Shown: positions 34,259 to 43,686, counted from the stretch's first letter. The stretch: DNA of 64,000 nucleotides from Gracilibacillus alcaliphilus (GCF_016909015.1 NZ_JAFBFA010000023.1:22096-86095), one strand, 5' to 3'. Notes: a model not told the origin generated them from the letters alone. Numbers and translations: made by a program.

Positions 34259-36172
34259 ATGTTAAATATGGAATGGCTTGAAGGGCCGCATGGTACCGAA
34301 TTTTATCTAGATGGAAAGAAGCTGGGAACGGCTGTTTCTGATAAGCAAGCAGCAGACTCATTTGTCTTGGTGGAGGACGGGGTTGTATGCTGGACGAGGC
34401 GGACAGCTACGAAGGTGAATTCGATGGTAATGCGGTTCGAGGCAGATTATGTTGCAGATTATCAGTTAATACCTGCGTTGCAGTATGATGGCAATCAATG
34501 TTACGTGGAGGATTTTATCGATGTAAGAAATGCCGCTGTAGGTAATAAAAAGTTAGAAAAAAAACATGAACCTACTTATTTCGTAGGAAACAAAGAACCT
34601 TCATCTGATAAGCCTTGGCGTTTTGGCTGGCACAGGATGAGTGTTCCTGGTGCAACCTATTCAGAGGGAGAAAATGTATCTGTGGCAATGTTTCTGCCAA
34701 AGGGGCAAAGAGATGGTGCTTGTTCCCTTTATATGAAAGAGGGAAAAACAATTCATGACATGTTATGGCCTGAGCAAGATGGCCCCTTACCGGTTATAAC
34801 TGGAGGGCAGCGGGTCGAAGACTTTTGTAAGCCGATCGAAACACGATTTATTTTCCAAGTCATGCTTGTTTTGAGTCCGATAGAACAGCCGCGTTATCAG
34901 TGGTGTAAGTTATTGAAGACAGCATGGAAGCATGATTATACACGTCAACCGCCAGTCCGCTCTTACCAGAATTTATGGGATATAGGTATTGCTTATGCTA
35001 AAAGTTTGTATACGGAAGAGGAGGACGGATTCTGTGGTTTTAGCATTGGTTATACATGGAAAAATGGAGAATGGATCAAGCGTGAAAAGCAGAAGTATGA
35101 GATCGGCTGGTGCGGTCAAAATGCTTCCTTAGCTAATTCACTCCTTGTTCATGCACAGATGAATGGGGACAAGAATGCTGCAGAAATGGGCATTCGAGTA
35201 CTCGATGCCTGGATAGCCGCTGCCCGTCCAAATGGTCTTATTCCCACCCACTATGATGATAACATCTACACGAATGGTTTTGATAAGACGATAGATGCTT
35301 GCAATCTTGGAACGGCTGCTATTCAATTTTTTGAGGCGGAACAACTTGCTTTCTCATTAGGATATAAACGTACAGCGTATGGGGAGATGGCACGTAAGAT
35401 TTGTGATTTCACTCTGCAAATGATGAATGAAGAAGGATTTATTGCTAAAAGTTGGCTGGAATCAGATTTGTCTCCAGCCATGGAAAAAGGCAGCACAGGA
35501 TCTTTTCTGATGTTGGCTTTATGTGAAGGAGCGCGCTTAACGAATAATCAAGATTATTTGGCTGCAGCAAAACGAAGCTATTTATATTATATGAACGAGT
35601 TAATGTCTAACGGCTATACGACAGGGGGAGCTTTGGATAATTTAACTATTGATAAGGAATCAAGCATCCCTTTGTTAAAAAGTAGTCTAATACTATATCA
35701 AATAACACTGGATCCTCAGTACCTTGTCTTTGGTGAACACGCGGCATGGTATTTATCTACTTGGCAGTGGCATTATTCCAAACCATTTCCAAGCGACAGT
35801 TTATTAGGACAGCTTGCTTATGATACATTTGGCGGGACAGCTGTTTCTATCCATGGCGGAATGGATCCTTATGCCCTCTTTTATGTACATGAGCTGTATG
35901 ATTTAGGGGAGTACACGCAGCATACACAATGGCTGGAGAGAGCTCATGCTATTTGGGTACATGGTCAGCTGGGAATATCTGATGGAAATCTGAGGCTGGA
36001 CGGGAAAGCACCTCGTCCTGTGGGCAGTCAAGATGAATCAGTAAACTATACTTATGGTTCCACAGAGAATAGGCCAACACAATGGCTTGTTGCTTGGCCG
36101 ACCGCTTTCAGGCTGGAAGTTTTGAGAAAAATATTACCGAAAGGGTCAGTGTTTGCTGATAGGATATTATAA
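34259..36172 (+). CDS. putative alpha/alpha-toroid glycosidase, uncharacterised family (paralog 2)
   Basis: A 637-residue paralog of the protein at 32056, with the same block order: WDIGIAYAK, KYEIGWCGQNASLANS (about 280-295), DACNLGTAA (about 346), IDKESSIPLL, AAWYLSTWQWH, YDTFGGTA, GSQDE, WLVAWPTAFRLEVLR. It is about 22 residues longer, mainly in the N-terminal domain. No signal peptide. AAGGAGA is 8 bases before the ATG. Conserved acidic positions in these shared blocks (Asp of the WD[VI]GI block, Asp of DACNLG, Asp-Glu of GSQDE) are candidates for catalysis. Divergence between the paralogs suggests two linkages or two sugars of one oligosaccharide. Confidence 0.65.
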   Translation: MLNMEWLEGPHGTEFYLDGKKLGTAVSDKQAADSFVLVEDGVVCWTRRTATKVNSMVMRFEADYVADYQLIPALQYDGNQCYVEDFIDVRNAAVGNKKLEKKHEPTYFVGNKEPSSDKPWRFGWHRMSVPGATYSEGENVSVAMFLPKGQRDGACSLYMKEGKTIHDMLWPEQDGPLPVITGGQRVEDFCKPIETRFIFQVMLVLSPIEQPRYQWCKLLKTAWKHDYTRQPPVRSYQNLWDIGIAYAKSLYTEEEDGFCGFSIGYTWKNGEWIKREKQKYEIGWCGQNASLANSLLVHAQMNGDKNAAEMGIRVLDAWIAAARPNGLIPTHYDDNIYTNGFDKTIDACNLGTAAIQFFEAEQLAFSLGYKRTAYGEMARKICDFTLQMMNEEGFIAKSWLESDLSPAMEKGSTGSFLMLALCEGARLTNNQDYLAAAKRSYLYYMNELMSNGYTTGGALDNLTIDKESSIPLLKSSLILYQITLDPQYLVFGEHAAWYLSTWQWHYSKPFPSDSLLGQLAYDTFGGTAVSIHGGMDPYALFYVHELYDLGEYTQHTQWLERAHAIWVHGQLGISDGNLRLDGKAPRPVGSQDESVNYTYGSTENRPTQWLVAWPTAFRLEVLRKILPKGSVFADRIL

Positions 36173-36279
36173 CCGTTAGACAAGAAGCTATCCGTAGACT
36201 CCGGGTATAGAGTAAGCAGGACTATGGGTCAATATAAAGATTATTTTTGTATGAAAAGATTGGAAAGGAAGGGGTATAG

Positions 36280-37608
36280 ATGCGGACATTTTATAAAAAT
36301 GATAGAGAAGGCGATGATTGCTTTGACGGCCTGTCAGTGGAGCGGCCTTGGAAAACAATCTCCAGAGTTAATGAATCTACATTCCTTCCAGGAGACCGAA
36401 TTTTGTTTCGATCAGGCGGCCAGTGGCAGGGGATGTTGTGTCCAAGCGGGTCTGGGAAACAAGGACAATCGATTGTGGTGGATCAATATGGAGAAGGGGA
36501 GAAGCCGCTGATAGCTGGCAATGGAGCAGAGGCTGCGGTGAAGCTGGACAGTGTGAGCTATTGGACAATTCAACATATTAGCGTAACCAACTATGCAGCG
36601 GAAAGAGCGCTCCGAAATGGTATTGCGGTTTATGGAAAAGAAGGAGCGGTTACTGCAGGGATTCATATTAAGAACTGCGAGGTGTCAGATGTTACCGGCG
36701 AAAACCGGCGGAATCTGGATACTTATCAAAGTATGTATTGGAATTCAGGCATTTATGTCAGTGTTCCGGGCCGTTCCTCGGAAACTTGTCATTTGGATGA
36801 TATCGTTATTTCCGGGAACTATATTCATGATCTAACAACTAGTGGTATTCGGATTAATTAGCATGAAGATTTTATCATAGATATCTATCATACTGGTATT
36901 GTGGTACGGGATAATCTTATCCAGCGCACAGGTTCTGATGGAATTATCGTGGCAAATAGTATCTCACCTCTGATTGAACATAACCGGTGCTATGATGCGG
37001 GAGCATTGGGTAATCTAACGGATACGAGATTGATCGCAGGAATATGGGTGTGTGCTGTCTCCGATGCGTTGATTCAATTCAACGAAGTAGCAAGAACCAG
37101 ATTGTTTGAAAATGACGGAACTGCATTTGATACAGATTGGGGATGTGCTGGTACGAACATTTTTCAGTATAATTACACTCATGATAATGAGGGTGGCTTC
37201 TGGTTGGATTGTGCGGGGATTAATCATAACGAGAACTATGAGGGTACGATTCTAAGACATAATATTAGTGTGAATGACAGACGTTGCATTGTTCAGAGGG
37301 ATGACGGATTCCATGCGAAATTTGATCAGAATGTATTTTTCCAGTATGAAGGGACACTGGATATCTGTTCCCAAGCTGCGGGTCATTCCCATCATTTTAA
37401 ACACAATATGTTCTATTTCCATGATACACCGCCTGATGGCTGGAAATCATTTGTATATGAAGGAAACTGCTATTATCCTTGTGCCGCCAATCCAGACGAT
37501 CCTTTAGCCAGTACAAAGGAGCCTCCTGTTACCGAAACTTTGCCATCAAAGGCTGCATTGGATGGTTTGGACAAATACGAAATTTTTCATAGATTGTGTA
37601 CTCAGTAA
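36280..37608 (+). pseudogene. right-handed beta-helix protein split by an in-frame TAG
   Basis: ATG 36280 (behind AAGGAAGGGG) opens a frame of 193 codons to TAG at 36859-36861; the same frame continues without break to TAA at 37606-37608, giving a protein of about 442 codons. The repeated coil pattern of parallel beta-helices is visible on both sides of the stop (IHIKNCEVSDV, IVISGNYIHDL, GIVVRDNLIQRTGSDGIIV, IFQYNYTHDNEGGFW, TILRHNISVND). Such folds occur in polysaccharide lyases and GH28-like hydrolases. Without a signal peptide it would act inside the cell. GTG 36901 is unlikely to be a real restart, having no ribosome site. A single TAG suggests recent loss or an assembly error. Confidence 0.7.
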
Positions 37609-38108
37609 ATGAATCCTTGAGATTGCAGACAGGAACGAAGTTTTGGCTCCTTAGTACAATTTTCAAAAGATATTAATAGAAGTTGTTGATGTATATGGAT
37701 AGACTGTAAATCATAAGGCTTTGGAAATTAAAGCAAATGTCGCTTAAGCAGACAGATTAATACAAAAATTTTATTTTTAGTGTGTGTTCAAAAAGGTCGA
37801 TAAAAAGGACCAAGAAGTTCAAGGCGGCGCAGCTTAGAGCAACGGAGCGTATGCTTTTAATACGTGAGTAGCGGAAAAGCAAGCCAACGCAGAAATTCGC
37901 CGTGTCATTTTTGTTGGACTTTTTGAACAACCTCTTTTAGTGACTTTAGTAGGTAAACATTGGAGTCATGCAATCTTTTTCAGCCGACCTGCTCTGATGA
38001 AATATATCAAAAGATTCACTCCCCTGGCTGTTTACTCTTCTTTCAGACAATGTTAAAGTAATATAGGCTCAAATGGGCATGATATTAGGAAAGAAGGGAA
38101 CATCGGCT
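37609..38108. other. spacer at the end of the second carbohydrate unit
   Basis: Contains the inverted repeat copy B (37781-37938) and a short A/T-rich stretch on both sides. No gene is seen. The promoter of the following YitT-type gene must lie after 37940, but I find no clear pair of boxes. Confidence 0.5.
37781..37938 (-). repeat. dispersed intergenic element, copy B (short form, inverted)
   Basis: In reverse complement it reads GAGGTTGTTCAAAAAGTCC at one end and ends in CTTTTTGAACACACA. It shares AATTTCTGCGTTGGCTTGC, CTACTCACGTAT, AGCATACGCTCCGTTG and GCTGCGCCGCCTTGAAC with the other copies. It is only about 158 bp because the whole nested-stem module is missing between CCTTGAACTTC and GGTCCTTTTTATCGACC. 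Confidence 0.8.
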
Positions 38109-38975
38109 ATGAAAAAAGGCTTTACCTCTAAGTCATTAAAAGAATATATATACATTATTATCGGGGCGACGATTGTCGGACTTGCTTATAACATCTTCTT
38201 CCTGCCGGCTCGTCTGGCAGCTGGCGGGATTTCAGGTGTGAGTACGATTTTGTTTGAGGTGTATGCGGTCAACCCCGCTATTGTGCAATTTGCCATTAAT
38301 ATTCCGATTTTCTTTATTGGTTTGTTTACCTTAGGAAAAGAGTTCAGCTTTAAGACGTTAGTCGGTACTGCTTGGGTACCACTTACTATTTTTCTAACGG
38401 CAGATATACCGTTGACGATCACCAATCCGTTTCTTAGTGCCCTCTATGGCGGTCTTATTCTAGGTGCAGGATTAGGAGTTGTCTATAAAGGAGGGGGCTC
38501 TACTGGCGGCACCACGGCGATCGCTCAGGTGGTCAAAAAGTTTACTGGTATCTCCAGCGGATATTCTCAATTTATTGTAGACGGTCTGGTCGTGATTACC
38601 TCTATTATTGTATTTAATATTGAGCTAACGTTATTTGCGTTGCTGGCGATCTATATTTCAGGTAAGGCAATTGATTTTGTGCAATTACGTACTTCTTCTA
38701 CTAAGCTGATTATGATCATTACGGAAGAAGAGGATAAGGTGCAGCAGCTTATTCAGGAGGGGATTGATCGTGGACTCACCAAGATCCGTTCGGTTGGCGG
38801 TTATTCCAAGTTAGATAAAACGATGATTCTTTGTGTAGCAGAACAGCCGGAAGCAGTGCAGTTAAAGCGGCTGCTGCAAAATGAGGCACCAGAAGCCTTC
38901 ACTATTTTTATTAACGCTTCTGAGATTCTTGGCAGGGGCTTTTCGCTCGATCGTTATTATGGGCAGAAGTTGTAA
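38109..38975 (+). CDS. YitT family membrane protein
   Basis: A 288-residue protein with about five N-terminal membrane spans (the DUF161-type part, including GLAYNIFFLPARLAAGGISG and GGGSTGGTTAIAQ) and a soluble C-terminal DUF2179-type domain (about 220-285, SSTKLIMIITEEEDKVQQLI). The function of this widespread Firmicute family is not established. The frame extends to 38073; ATG 38109 is chosen for its GAAGGGAA ribosome site and the usual MKK start. Confidence 0.9.
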   Translation: MKKGFTSKSLKEYIYIIIGATIVGLAYNIFFLPARLAAGGISGVSTILFEVYAVNPAIVQFAINIPIFFIGLFTLGKEFSFKTLVGTAWVPLTIFLTADIPLTITNPFLSALYGGLILGAGLGVVYKGGGSTGGTTAIAQVVKKFTGISSGYSQFIVDGLVVITSIIVFNIELTLFALLAIYISGKAIDFVQLRTSSTKLIMIITEEEDKVQQLIQEGIDRGLTKIRSVGGYSKLDKTMILCVAEQPEAVQLKRLLQNEAPEAFTIFINASEILGRGFSLDRYYGQKL

Positions 38976-39194
38976 AAGGAAATCCATTTTTTCTAGGATG
39001 GATAATGCTGTAATAGATATATCAGTAGAGTAAATTCCGTTATTAGGCCGTAGATACATTTTAGTATATAAAAAAATACAATATAAGTCTATTATTTCCT
39101 TAAGAGACCGTGTATGTTTTAGATATGTATCTGTAATACAAATAACTTCATCTTTGAACTAATTGCCGACATATGATTTCAGGAGGGGAAGAAC

Positions 39195-39883
39195 ATGTCT
39201 AACATACCAGAATGGTCGAGATCTGCTGTAATCGCTGCTTTGGCCGATAAAATGGTCTCATTACATGTAGATTACCCGCTAAGGGTTGCAGTAGATGGCC
39301 GATCTGCTGCAGGAAAGACTACATTATCCGATGAGTTAGCTAAAGCAGTCCAAGAGCGAACACGCGGAGTGCTTCGAGCTTCTATTGATCATTTTCATTA
39401 TCCAGGGCATAAAAAACGTTCACAGCAAGGAGAATGGACCGCACAATCTTATTACGAATATGGATATGATTATACTCATTTGCCCATTTCGTCTTGCGGC
39501 CTCTTGGGCCTGGAGAAAGTCGAAGATGCCGGCTAGCCCTTTGGGATTCATTTCACGACAAAGAGGTGCCAGAGCAATGGCACCATGTAGGAGATAGAGA
39601 TATTGCTATTATTGATGGTATATTTCTTCTCCACTCGGAGCTCGCTGGTTACTGGGATTATGTCATATGGCTTGATATTGATAATGAAACCATGGTGAAA
39701 CGGGCTCTGCAAAGAGATGTGGCTTGGGTTGGTTCGACTCAAGCCGTTGAAGAGAGGTACCGGCGATTTTGGATTCCTGCGCACGAACGCTATGAACAAC
39801 TGACCTTAGCGCCTTCTCGTGCTCATGCCTTTATCGATAATCAAGGCTTCACAGAGCCTAAACTATTACGTCTTTCAAAATGA
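39195..39883 (+). pseudogene. uridine kinase-like P-loop kinase with a frameshift
   Basis: ATG 39195 (behind AGGAGGGG) starts a P-loop protein with Walker A DGRSAAGKTT at about residues 34-43 and IDHFHYPG. It reaches a stop at 39534-39536. A second frame overlaps and continues from LRPLGPGESRR through DIAIIDGIFLLHSEL, VIWLDIDNETMVKRA and RDVAWVGS to TGA near 39881. Joining them by one missing base near 39482-39490 gives a single protein of about 229 residues with the motif order of uridine-kinase-like proteins. Pseudogene or sequencing error. Confidence 0.75.
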
Positions 39884-39901
39884 GGCTTGCAGAGGAGACA
39901 T

Positions 39902-39979
39902 ATGAAACATAGTAATACGTATCGAGATCTCTATCAATACGTTAATAGGCCGCCATTCAAAAGGCAGTCTATCATTTAG
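39902..39979 (+). CDS. possible 25-residue peptide
   Basis: ATG 39902 with GAGGAGAC 3-8 bases before it opens 25 codons (MKHSNTYRDLYQYVNRP and so on). It may be chance. A terminator follows directly. Confidence 0.15.
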   Translation: MKHSNTYRDLYQYVNRPPFKRQSII

Positions 39980-39984
39980 AGGCT

Positions 39985-40027
39985 AGAGCTTAAGGAAAGA
40001 AACAGCCATTTCCTTAAGCTCTATTTT
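39985..40027 (+). terminator. intrinsic terminator before yabM
   Basis: AGAGCTTAAGGAAA pairs with TTTCCTTAAGCTCT over a loop of about 10 bases, followed by ATTTTC. Confidence 0.7.
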
Positions 40028-40096
40028 CATTGCCAGCAAATTTTTGCATACACTATGTTATAATAGCTAATAATTTAGAAGTAGAGGAAGAACCTA

Positions 40097-41638
40097 ATGA
40101 CACGATCGAAACAAATCTATACAGGCGCCTTTGCCTTAATGGTTGCGGGACTGTTTAGTAAAGTAATTAGTGCTTTTTACCGCATCCCCCTACAGAATCT
40201 TACTGGTGATGTCGGATTTTATATGTATCAACAGCTATATCCTATCTTAGGGATTGCGGCAATGTTTGCTTTATATGGTTTCCCATCTGCGATTTCAAAA
40301 TATCTAGCAGAGTGGCCAGCGGCAAAACATCAACAAATCTATCGGCGGATTCTATTTGTGATGATAGGATTTAGTTTGCTGCTGACTATGCTTTTTCTAG
40401 TGGTCAGTCCAGTATTAGCCTTGTTCATGGGTGATCAGCAGTTAGCTGGTCCTTTGAGAAATGCGGCTTGGGTTTTCCTAGCTGTTCCGTTTGTGGCCTT
40501 ATTCAGAGGAGTGACACAAGCAGATCAATGGATGGAGCCCACCGCTTATTCGCAAATGGTGGAGCAATTTATTCGTGCCTTTGTAATTATCGGAACAGCT
40601 ATACTGATTTTTAACCATCAACTGGATGTATCTCAAATTGCGAATGGTGCAACAATGGCTGCAGGTGCTGGTCTGTTGACCGCCTTTTTGTTTTTATGGC
40701 CATTTTATCTGCGTCATATTCGTTTACAAAAGGGAATCGCACCTGTACCACAGCCGACCATCCGTTTTCTCTTTCGTTCGATTGTTCTCTCTGGCGTGGT
40801 TATTAGTTTAAACCATATGCTGCTGTTATTAATGCAGCTGGCAGATGCTTTTACGATTGTCCCAGCCCTGTCTGCTTATGGGGAATCTTTGGCAGAGGCC
40901 AGAGAAATCAAGGGTATCTTTGACCGCGGACAGCCGCTGGTACAATTGGTAACTGTGCTAGGCTCTTCCCTTGCTCTAGCCCTTGTTCCACAAGTAACCG
41001 CCTTGTCATGGCAGATGGATCGTCAAGGCACATTGATAAAAATGAGAACGACGATTAAATATTGTATTTTATTATCAGTGGGTGCTACTGTAGGTTTGAT
41101 CATTTTGTTTCCAGAAGTCAATCAACTCTTTTTCCAGAATCAGAGTGGAACAGCCACTTTACGGGTTCTCGCCTTGGCTATTTTATTTTCTTCCTTAGCG
41201 GTAACGCTTGCGTCCGTGCTGCAAGGATTCGGTTATATCAGATGGACGGCTTTTATTCTGCTGGGCGGGCTGGTGATCAAGCTAGGGTTAAATTATTTTT
41301 TGGTTGCTAAGTTAGGGATCATTGGAGCAGCTATCGCCACGGTAGTGACGCTTGCTTGTATTGCCTCAGCCTATTATCGTCTATTATCGTCGCGCATGAA
41401 GCTTGCCCATCTCTTCCCAATGCCCTGGAGGCAAATGCTGCTGGCCAGTGGCGCGATGGCAGTCGTATTATCTATTTTGAAATGGGTTATGCCGTCTTTT
41501 GAGGGCAGGCTCAGCTTATTGCTGTATGTGCTTGGCTGTGTGTTAGCAGGCTTGATGATATATGGTATAGTGATTATTAAAACCGGAGCATTGGATGAAA
41601 AAGAACGGAAACGACTATCTTTGCGGAGGAAACAGTAA
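40097..41638 (+). CDS. yabM: YabM/SpoVB-type polysaccharide flippase (MurJ-like superfamily)
   Basis: A 513-residue integral membrane protein with about 14 spans, the MOP-superfamily layout (SpoVB/MurJ/Wzx). It starts TRSKQIYTGAFALMVAGLF SK, with the conserved IPLQNLTGDVGFYMYQQLYP near 30-50. Likely role: lipid-linked precursor flipping in sporulation or envelope synthesis; the exact substrate of YabM is not settled. It starts behind AGAGGAAG. An extended -10 box TGTTATAAT lies at 40056-40064. It precedes yabN as in B. subtilis, where spoVT is its other neighbour; here 30 kb separate them. Confidence 0.9.
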   Translation: MTRSKQIYTGAFALMVAGLFSKVISAFYRIPLQNLTGDVGFYMYQQLYPILGIAAMFALYGFPSAISKYLAEWPAAKHQQIYRRILFVMIGFSLLLTMLFLVVSPVLALFMGDQQLAGPLRNAAWVFLAVPFVALFRGVTQADQWMEPTAYSQMVEQFIRAFVIIGTAILIFNHQLDVSQIANGATMAAGAGLLTAFLFLWPFYLRHIRLQKGIAPVPQPTIRFLFRSIVLSGVVISLNHMLLLLMQLADAFTIVPALSAYGESLAEAREIKGIFDRGQPLVQLVTVLGSSLALALVPQVTALSWQMDRQGTLIKMRTTIKYCILLSVGATVGLIILFPEVNQLFFQNQSGTATLRVLALAILFSSLAVTLASVLQGFGYIRWTAFILLGGLVIKLGLNYFLVAKLGIIGAAIATVVTLACIASAYYRLLSSRMKLAHLFPMPWRQMLLASGAMAVVLSILKWVMPSFEGRLSLLLYVLGCVLAGLMIYGIVIIKTGALDEKERKRLSLRRKQ

Positions 41639-41649
41639 ATATAATTTTA

Positions 41650-41932
41650 AGAGGTTGTTGAAAAAAGTCCAAAAAATGACACAGCAAATGTCTGTGTTGG
41701 CGGTAGGGGAACTTCTACTAAGGTTACCCACATCATGTGGGTAACGCAGAAGTCAACATTTCCTGTGCAAGTCCGCTACTCACGTATGAAAAGCATATGC
41801 TCTGTGGCTTCAAGGCTGCGCCGCCTTGAACTTTGACGTACAGGATGTGCTAGTATCGGTGTTGTAACACGATGTTGCGAACTTAACCGATGATGGTTCT
41901 TTTTATCGAATTTTTTGAAAATGTACATTATA
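41650..41932 (+). repeat. dispersed intergenic element, copy C
   Basis: It begins GAGGTTGTTGAAAAAAGTCC and ends TATCGAATTTTTTGAAAATG, so the right end is degenerate. It has the perfect hairpin GTTACCCACAT-C-ATGTGGGTAAC (41723-41745), then CTACTCACGTATGAAAAGC, GCTGCGCCGCCTTGAAC, the 20-base lead GACGTACAGGATGTGCTAGT (41835-41854), and the nested module: outer ATCGGT 41855-41860 / ACCGAT 41886-41891, inner GTAAC 41864-41868 / GTTGC 41874-41878 with a 5-base loop. The inner stem keeps pairing through a T-G wobble. It ends about 20 bases before the yabN start. Confidence 0.85.
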
Positions 41933-41951
41933 TAGAAAAAAGGTGACAACG

Positions 41952-43406
41952 ATGAAACCAATCATAGAAATAATTGGCCTTGGCGGCGGTGATATCGATC
42001 AGCTGCCGCTAGGTATTTATAAAAAGTTAACGCAGGAGAAAAATTGTTTTGTACGCACCGTCGATCACCCTGTGATTCAGACATTAATGGAAGAAGGAGG
42101 AATTTTCCAATCATTTGATACCATTTATGAACAATATGACCGTTTTGAAGAGGTCTACCGGCATATTGTTGACATACTGGCAGAACAAGCGGGGGATATC
42201 GGGAAAGTCGTTTATGCCGTGCCAGGTCACCCGATGCTGGCGGAGCAAACCGTACAGCTGCTCTTGCAGCACGCGGATGTAGAAGTAAAAATACTAGGCG
42301 GTCAAAGCTTCTTGGATGATCTGTTCTCGGCACTGCAGATCGACCCAATTGAAGGGTTTCAATTTGTCGATGCAACGTCTTTCAGCCGGTCTCAGTTGAC
42401 ATACCAGCAACACCTTGTCTTCTGTCAAGTTTATGATGCCTTTATTGCTTCTGAGGTGAAGTTGACCTTATTGGAAGATCTGCCGCCAGAACATCCTGTT
42501 ACCATAGTCGAGGCGGTTGGAAGTCAGCAAGAGTCAATCAAACAAATTTCATTAGTAGAATTAGATCAACAGATGGAATTGAGCAATTTAACTAGTGTGT
42601 ATGTCGCACCAGCTGCCAAAGAACAGCTAAACCATCAGTTTCATCGCTTACAAGAAGTGATAGCCGCCTTAAGGGCGCCTGGTGGCTGCCCATGGGATCA
42701 AAAACAAACACACCAAACATTAAAAAAATATTTGCTGGAAGAGGCCTATGAGGTTTTGGAAGCGATCGACCAGCAAGATGATGAGGCCCTAGCTGAAGAA
42801 CTGGGTGATGTGCTCCTACAAGTGATGCTTCACAGTCAAATTGGAACAGAAGCAGGATTTTTTACGATTGATGACGTAATATATAGTATTACCGAAAAAA
42901 TGATTCGCCGTCACCCGCATGTCTTTGGTGATGTGGAGGTAAAGGATGAGCAGGAAGTAGTTAGAAATTGGGAGGTCATTAAGCAAACAGAGAAGGATGA
43001 GCCCAATACGATTCTATCATCTTTGACAACAGGGTTACCTGCCACTTTGCTGGCGGAAGAAATCCAGAAGAAGGCCGCCAAGGTAGGCTTTGATTGGAAG
43101 GAGCCGGAACCGATATGGGACAAAGTGTATGAAGAATTAACTGAGTTTAAGCAAGCCCTTCAACAGGAAGGACGCGAACAACAGGAGAAAGAATTTGGCG
43201 ATATTCTATTTGCAATGATTAATCTAGCAAGATATTATAAACTTAATCCAGAAATTGCATTAATGCGTACTAACCATGTATTTAAAAAACGTTTCCAGTA
43301 TGTAGAGAAGAAGGTGCAGGAGAGTCAGCAAACTTGGCAATCATTTGACTTAGAAGCGCTGGATCGCTTTTGGGAGGAAGCTAAGCAGCTGGAACAGAAA
43401 TCATAG
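41952..43406 (+). CDS. yabN: YabN: tetrapyrrole-methylase-like domain fused to MazG pyrophosphohydrolase
   Basis: A 484-residue fusion. The N-terminal 220 residues have the tetrapyrrole methylase fold (IIGLGGGDIDQLPLGIYKKL near the start; VYAVPGHPMLAE near 80), and the C-terminal half has two MazG modules, the first with GGCPWDQKQTH and the metal-binding acidic EEAYEVLEAID ... EELGDVLLQV. MazG removes non-canonical nucleoside triphosphates. ATG 41952 is chosen over GTG 41943 because AAAAAGGTGA sits at the right distance. First gene of the yabN-rqcP-yabP-yabQ-divIC block. Confidence 0.95.
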   Translation: MKPIIEIIGLGGGDIDQLPLGIYKKLTQEKNCFVRTVDHPVIQTLMEEGGIFQSFDTIYEQYDRFEEVYRHIVDILAEQAGDIGKVVYAVPGHPMLAEQTVQLLLQHADVEVKILGGQSFLDDLFSALQIDPIEGFQFVDATSFSRSQLTYQQHLVFCQVYDAFIASEVKLTLLEDLPPEHPVTIVEAVGSQQESIKQISLVELDQQMELSNLTSVYVAPAAKEQLNHQFHRLQEVIAALRAPGGCPWDQKQTHQTLKKYLLEEAYEVLEAIDQQDDEALAEELGDVLLQVMLHSQIGTEAGFFTIDDVIYSITEKMIRRHPHVFGDVEVKDEQEVVRNWEVIKQTEKDEPNTILSSLTTGLPATLLAEEIQKKAAKVGFDWKEPEPIWDKVYEELTEFKQALQQEGREQQEKEFGDILFAMINLARYYKLNPEIALMRTNHVFKKRFQYVEKKVQESQQTWQSFDLEALDRFWEEAKQLEQKS

Positions 43407-43425
43407 ATCATCAGGAGGGAATCAT

Positions 43426-43686
43426 ATGCGTTTAGATAAATTTCTTAAAGTATCTCGTTTAATTAAACGCCGGACACTGGCGAAAGAGATCTCTGATCAA
43501 GGCAGGATTACCGTGAATGGCAACGTGGCGAAGGCCTCTACCAGTGTCTCTGTCGGCGATGAATTGAAGATTCAATTTGGCCAGAAGCTTGTAACTATTG
43601 AAATCGATCAATTAAAAGAAACCGTCAGAAAAGAGGAAGCCACTCAGCTATATACGACGAAACAAGAGGAATATATTCAGCAATAA
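43426..43686 (+). CDS. rqcP: RqcP (YabO), S4-domain ribosome quality control factor
   Basis: An 86-residue protein made almost entirely of an S4 RNA-binding domain (MRLDKFLKVSRLIKRRTLAKEI split over residues 1-22, then GRITVNGNVAKAS). RqcP works with RqcH in adding C-terminal alanine tails on stalled nascent chains of the 50S subunit. It lies 19 bases after yabN with CAGGAGGG before the ATG. A hairpin at 43733-43755 (GTGAAAAA / TTTTTCAC) may end this transcript before the sporulation genes. Confidence 0.95.
   Translation: MRLDKFLKVSRLIKRRTLAKEISDQGRITVNGNVAKASTSVSVGDELKIQFGQKLVTIEIDQLKETVRKEEATQLYTTKQEEYIQQ

Noticed and set aside
36859..36861. TAG as recoded amino acid (for example pyrrolysine)
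   Set aside because: No pyl genes or recoding element is visible here, and other TAG codons in the window act as normal stops.
9601..40000. Integrative and conjugative element or prophage
   Set aside because: No integrase, replication, conjugation or phage structural genes and no matching ends were found.
41962..42375. Antisense frame of 137 codons on the minus strand
   Set aside because: It mirrors yabN, which is clearly coding on the plus strand; no ribosome site.
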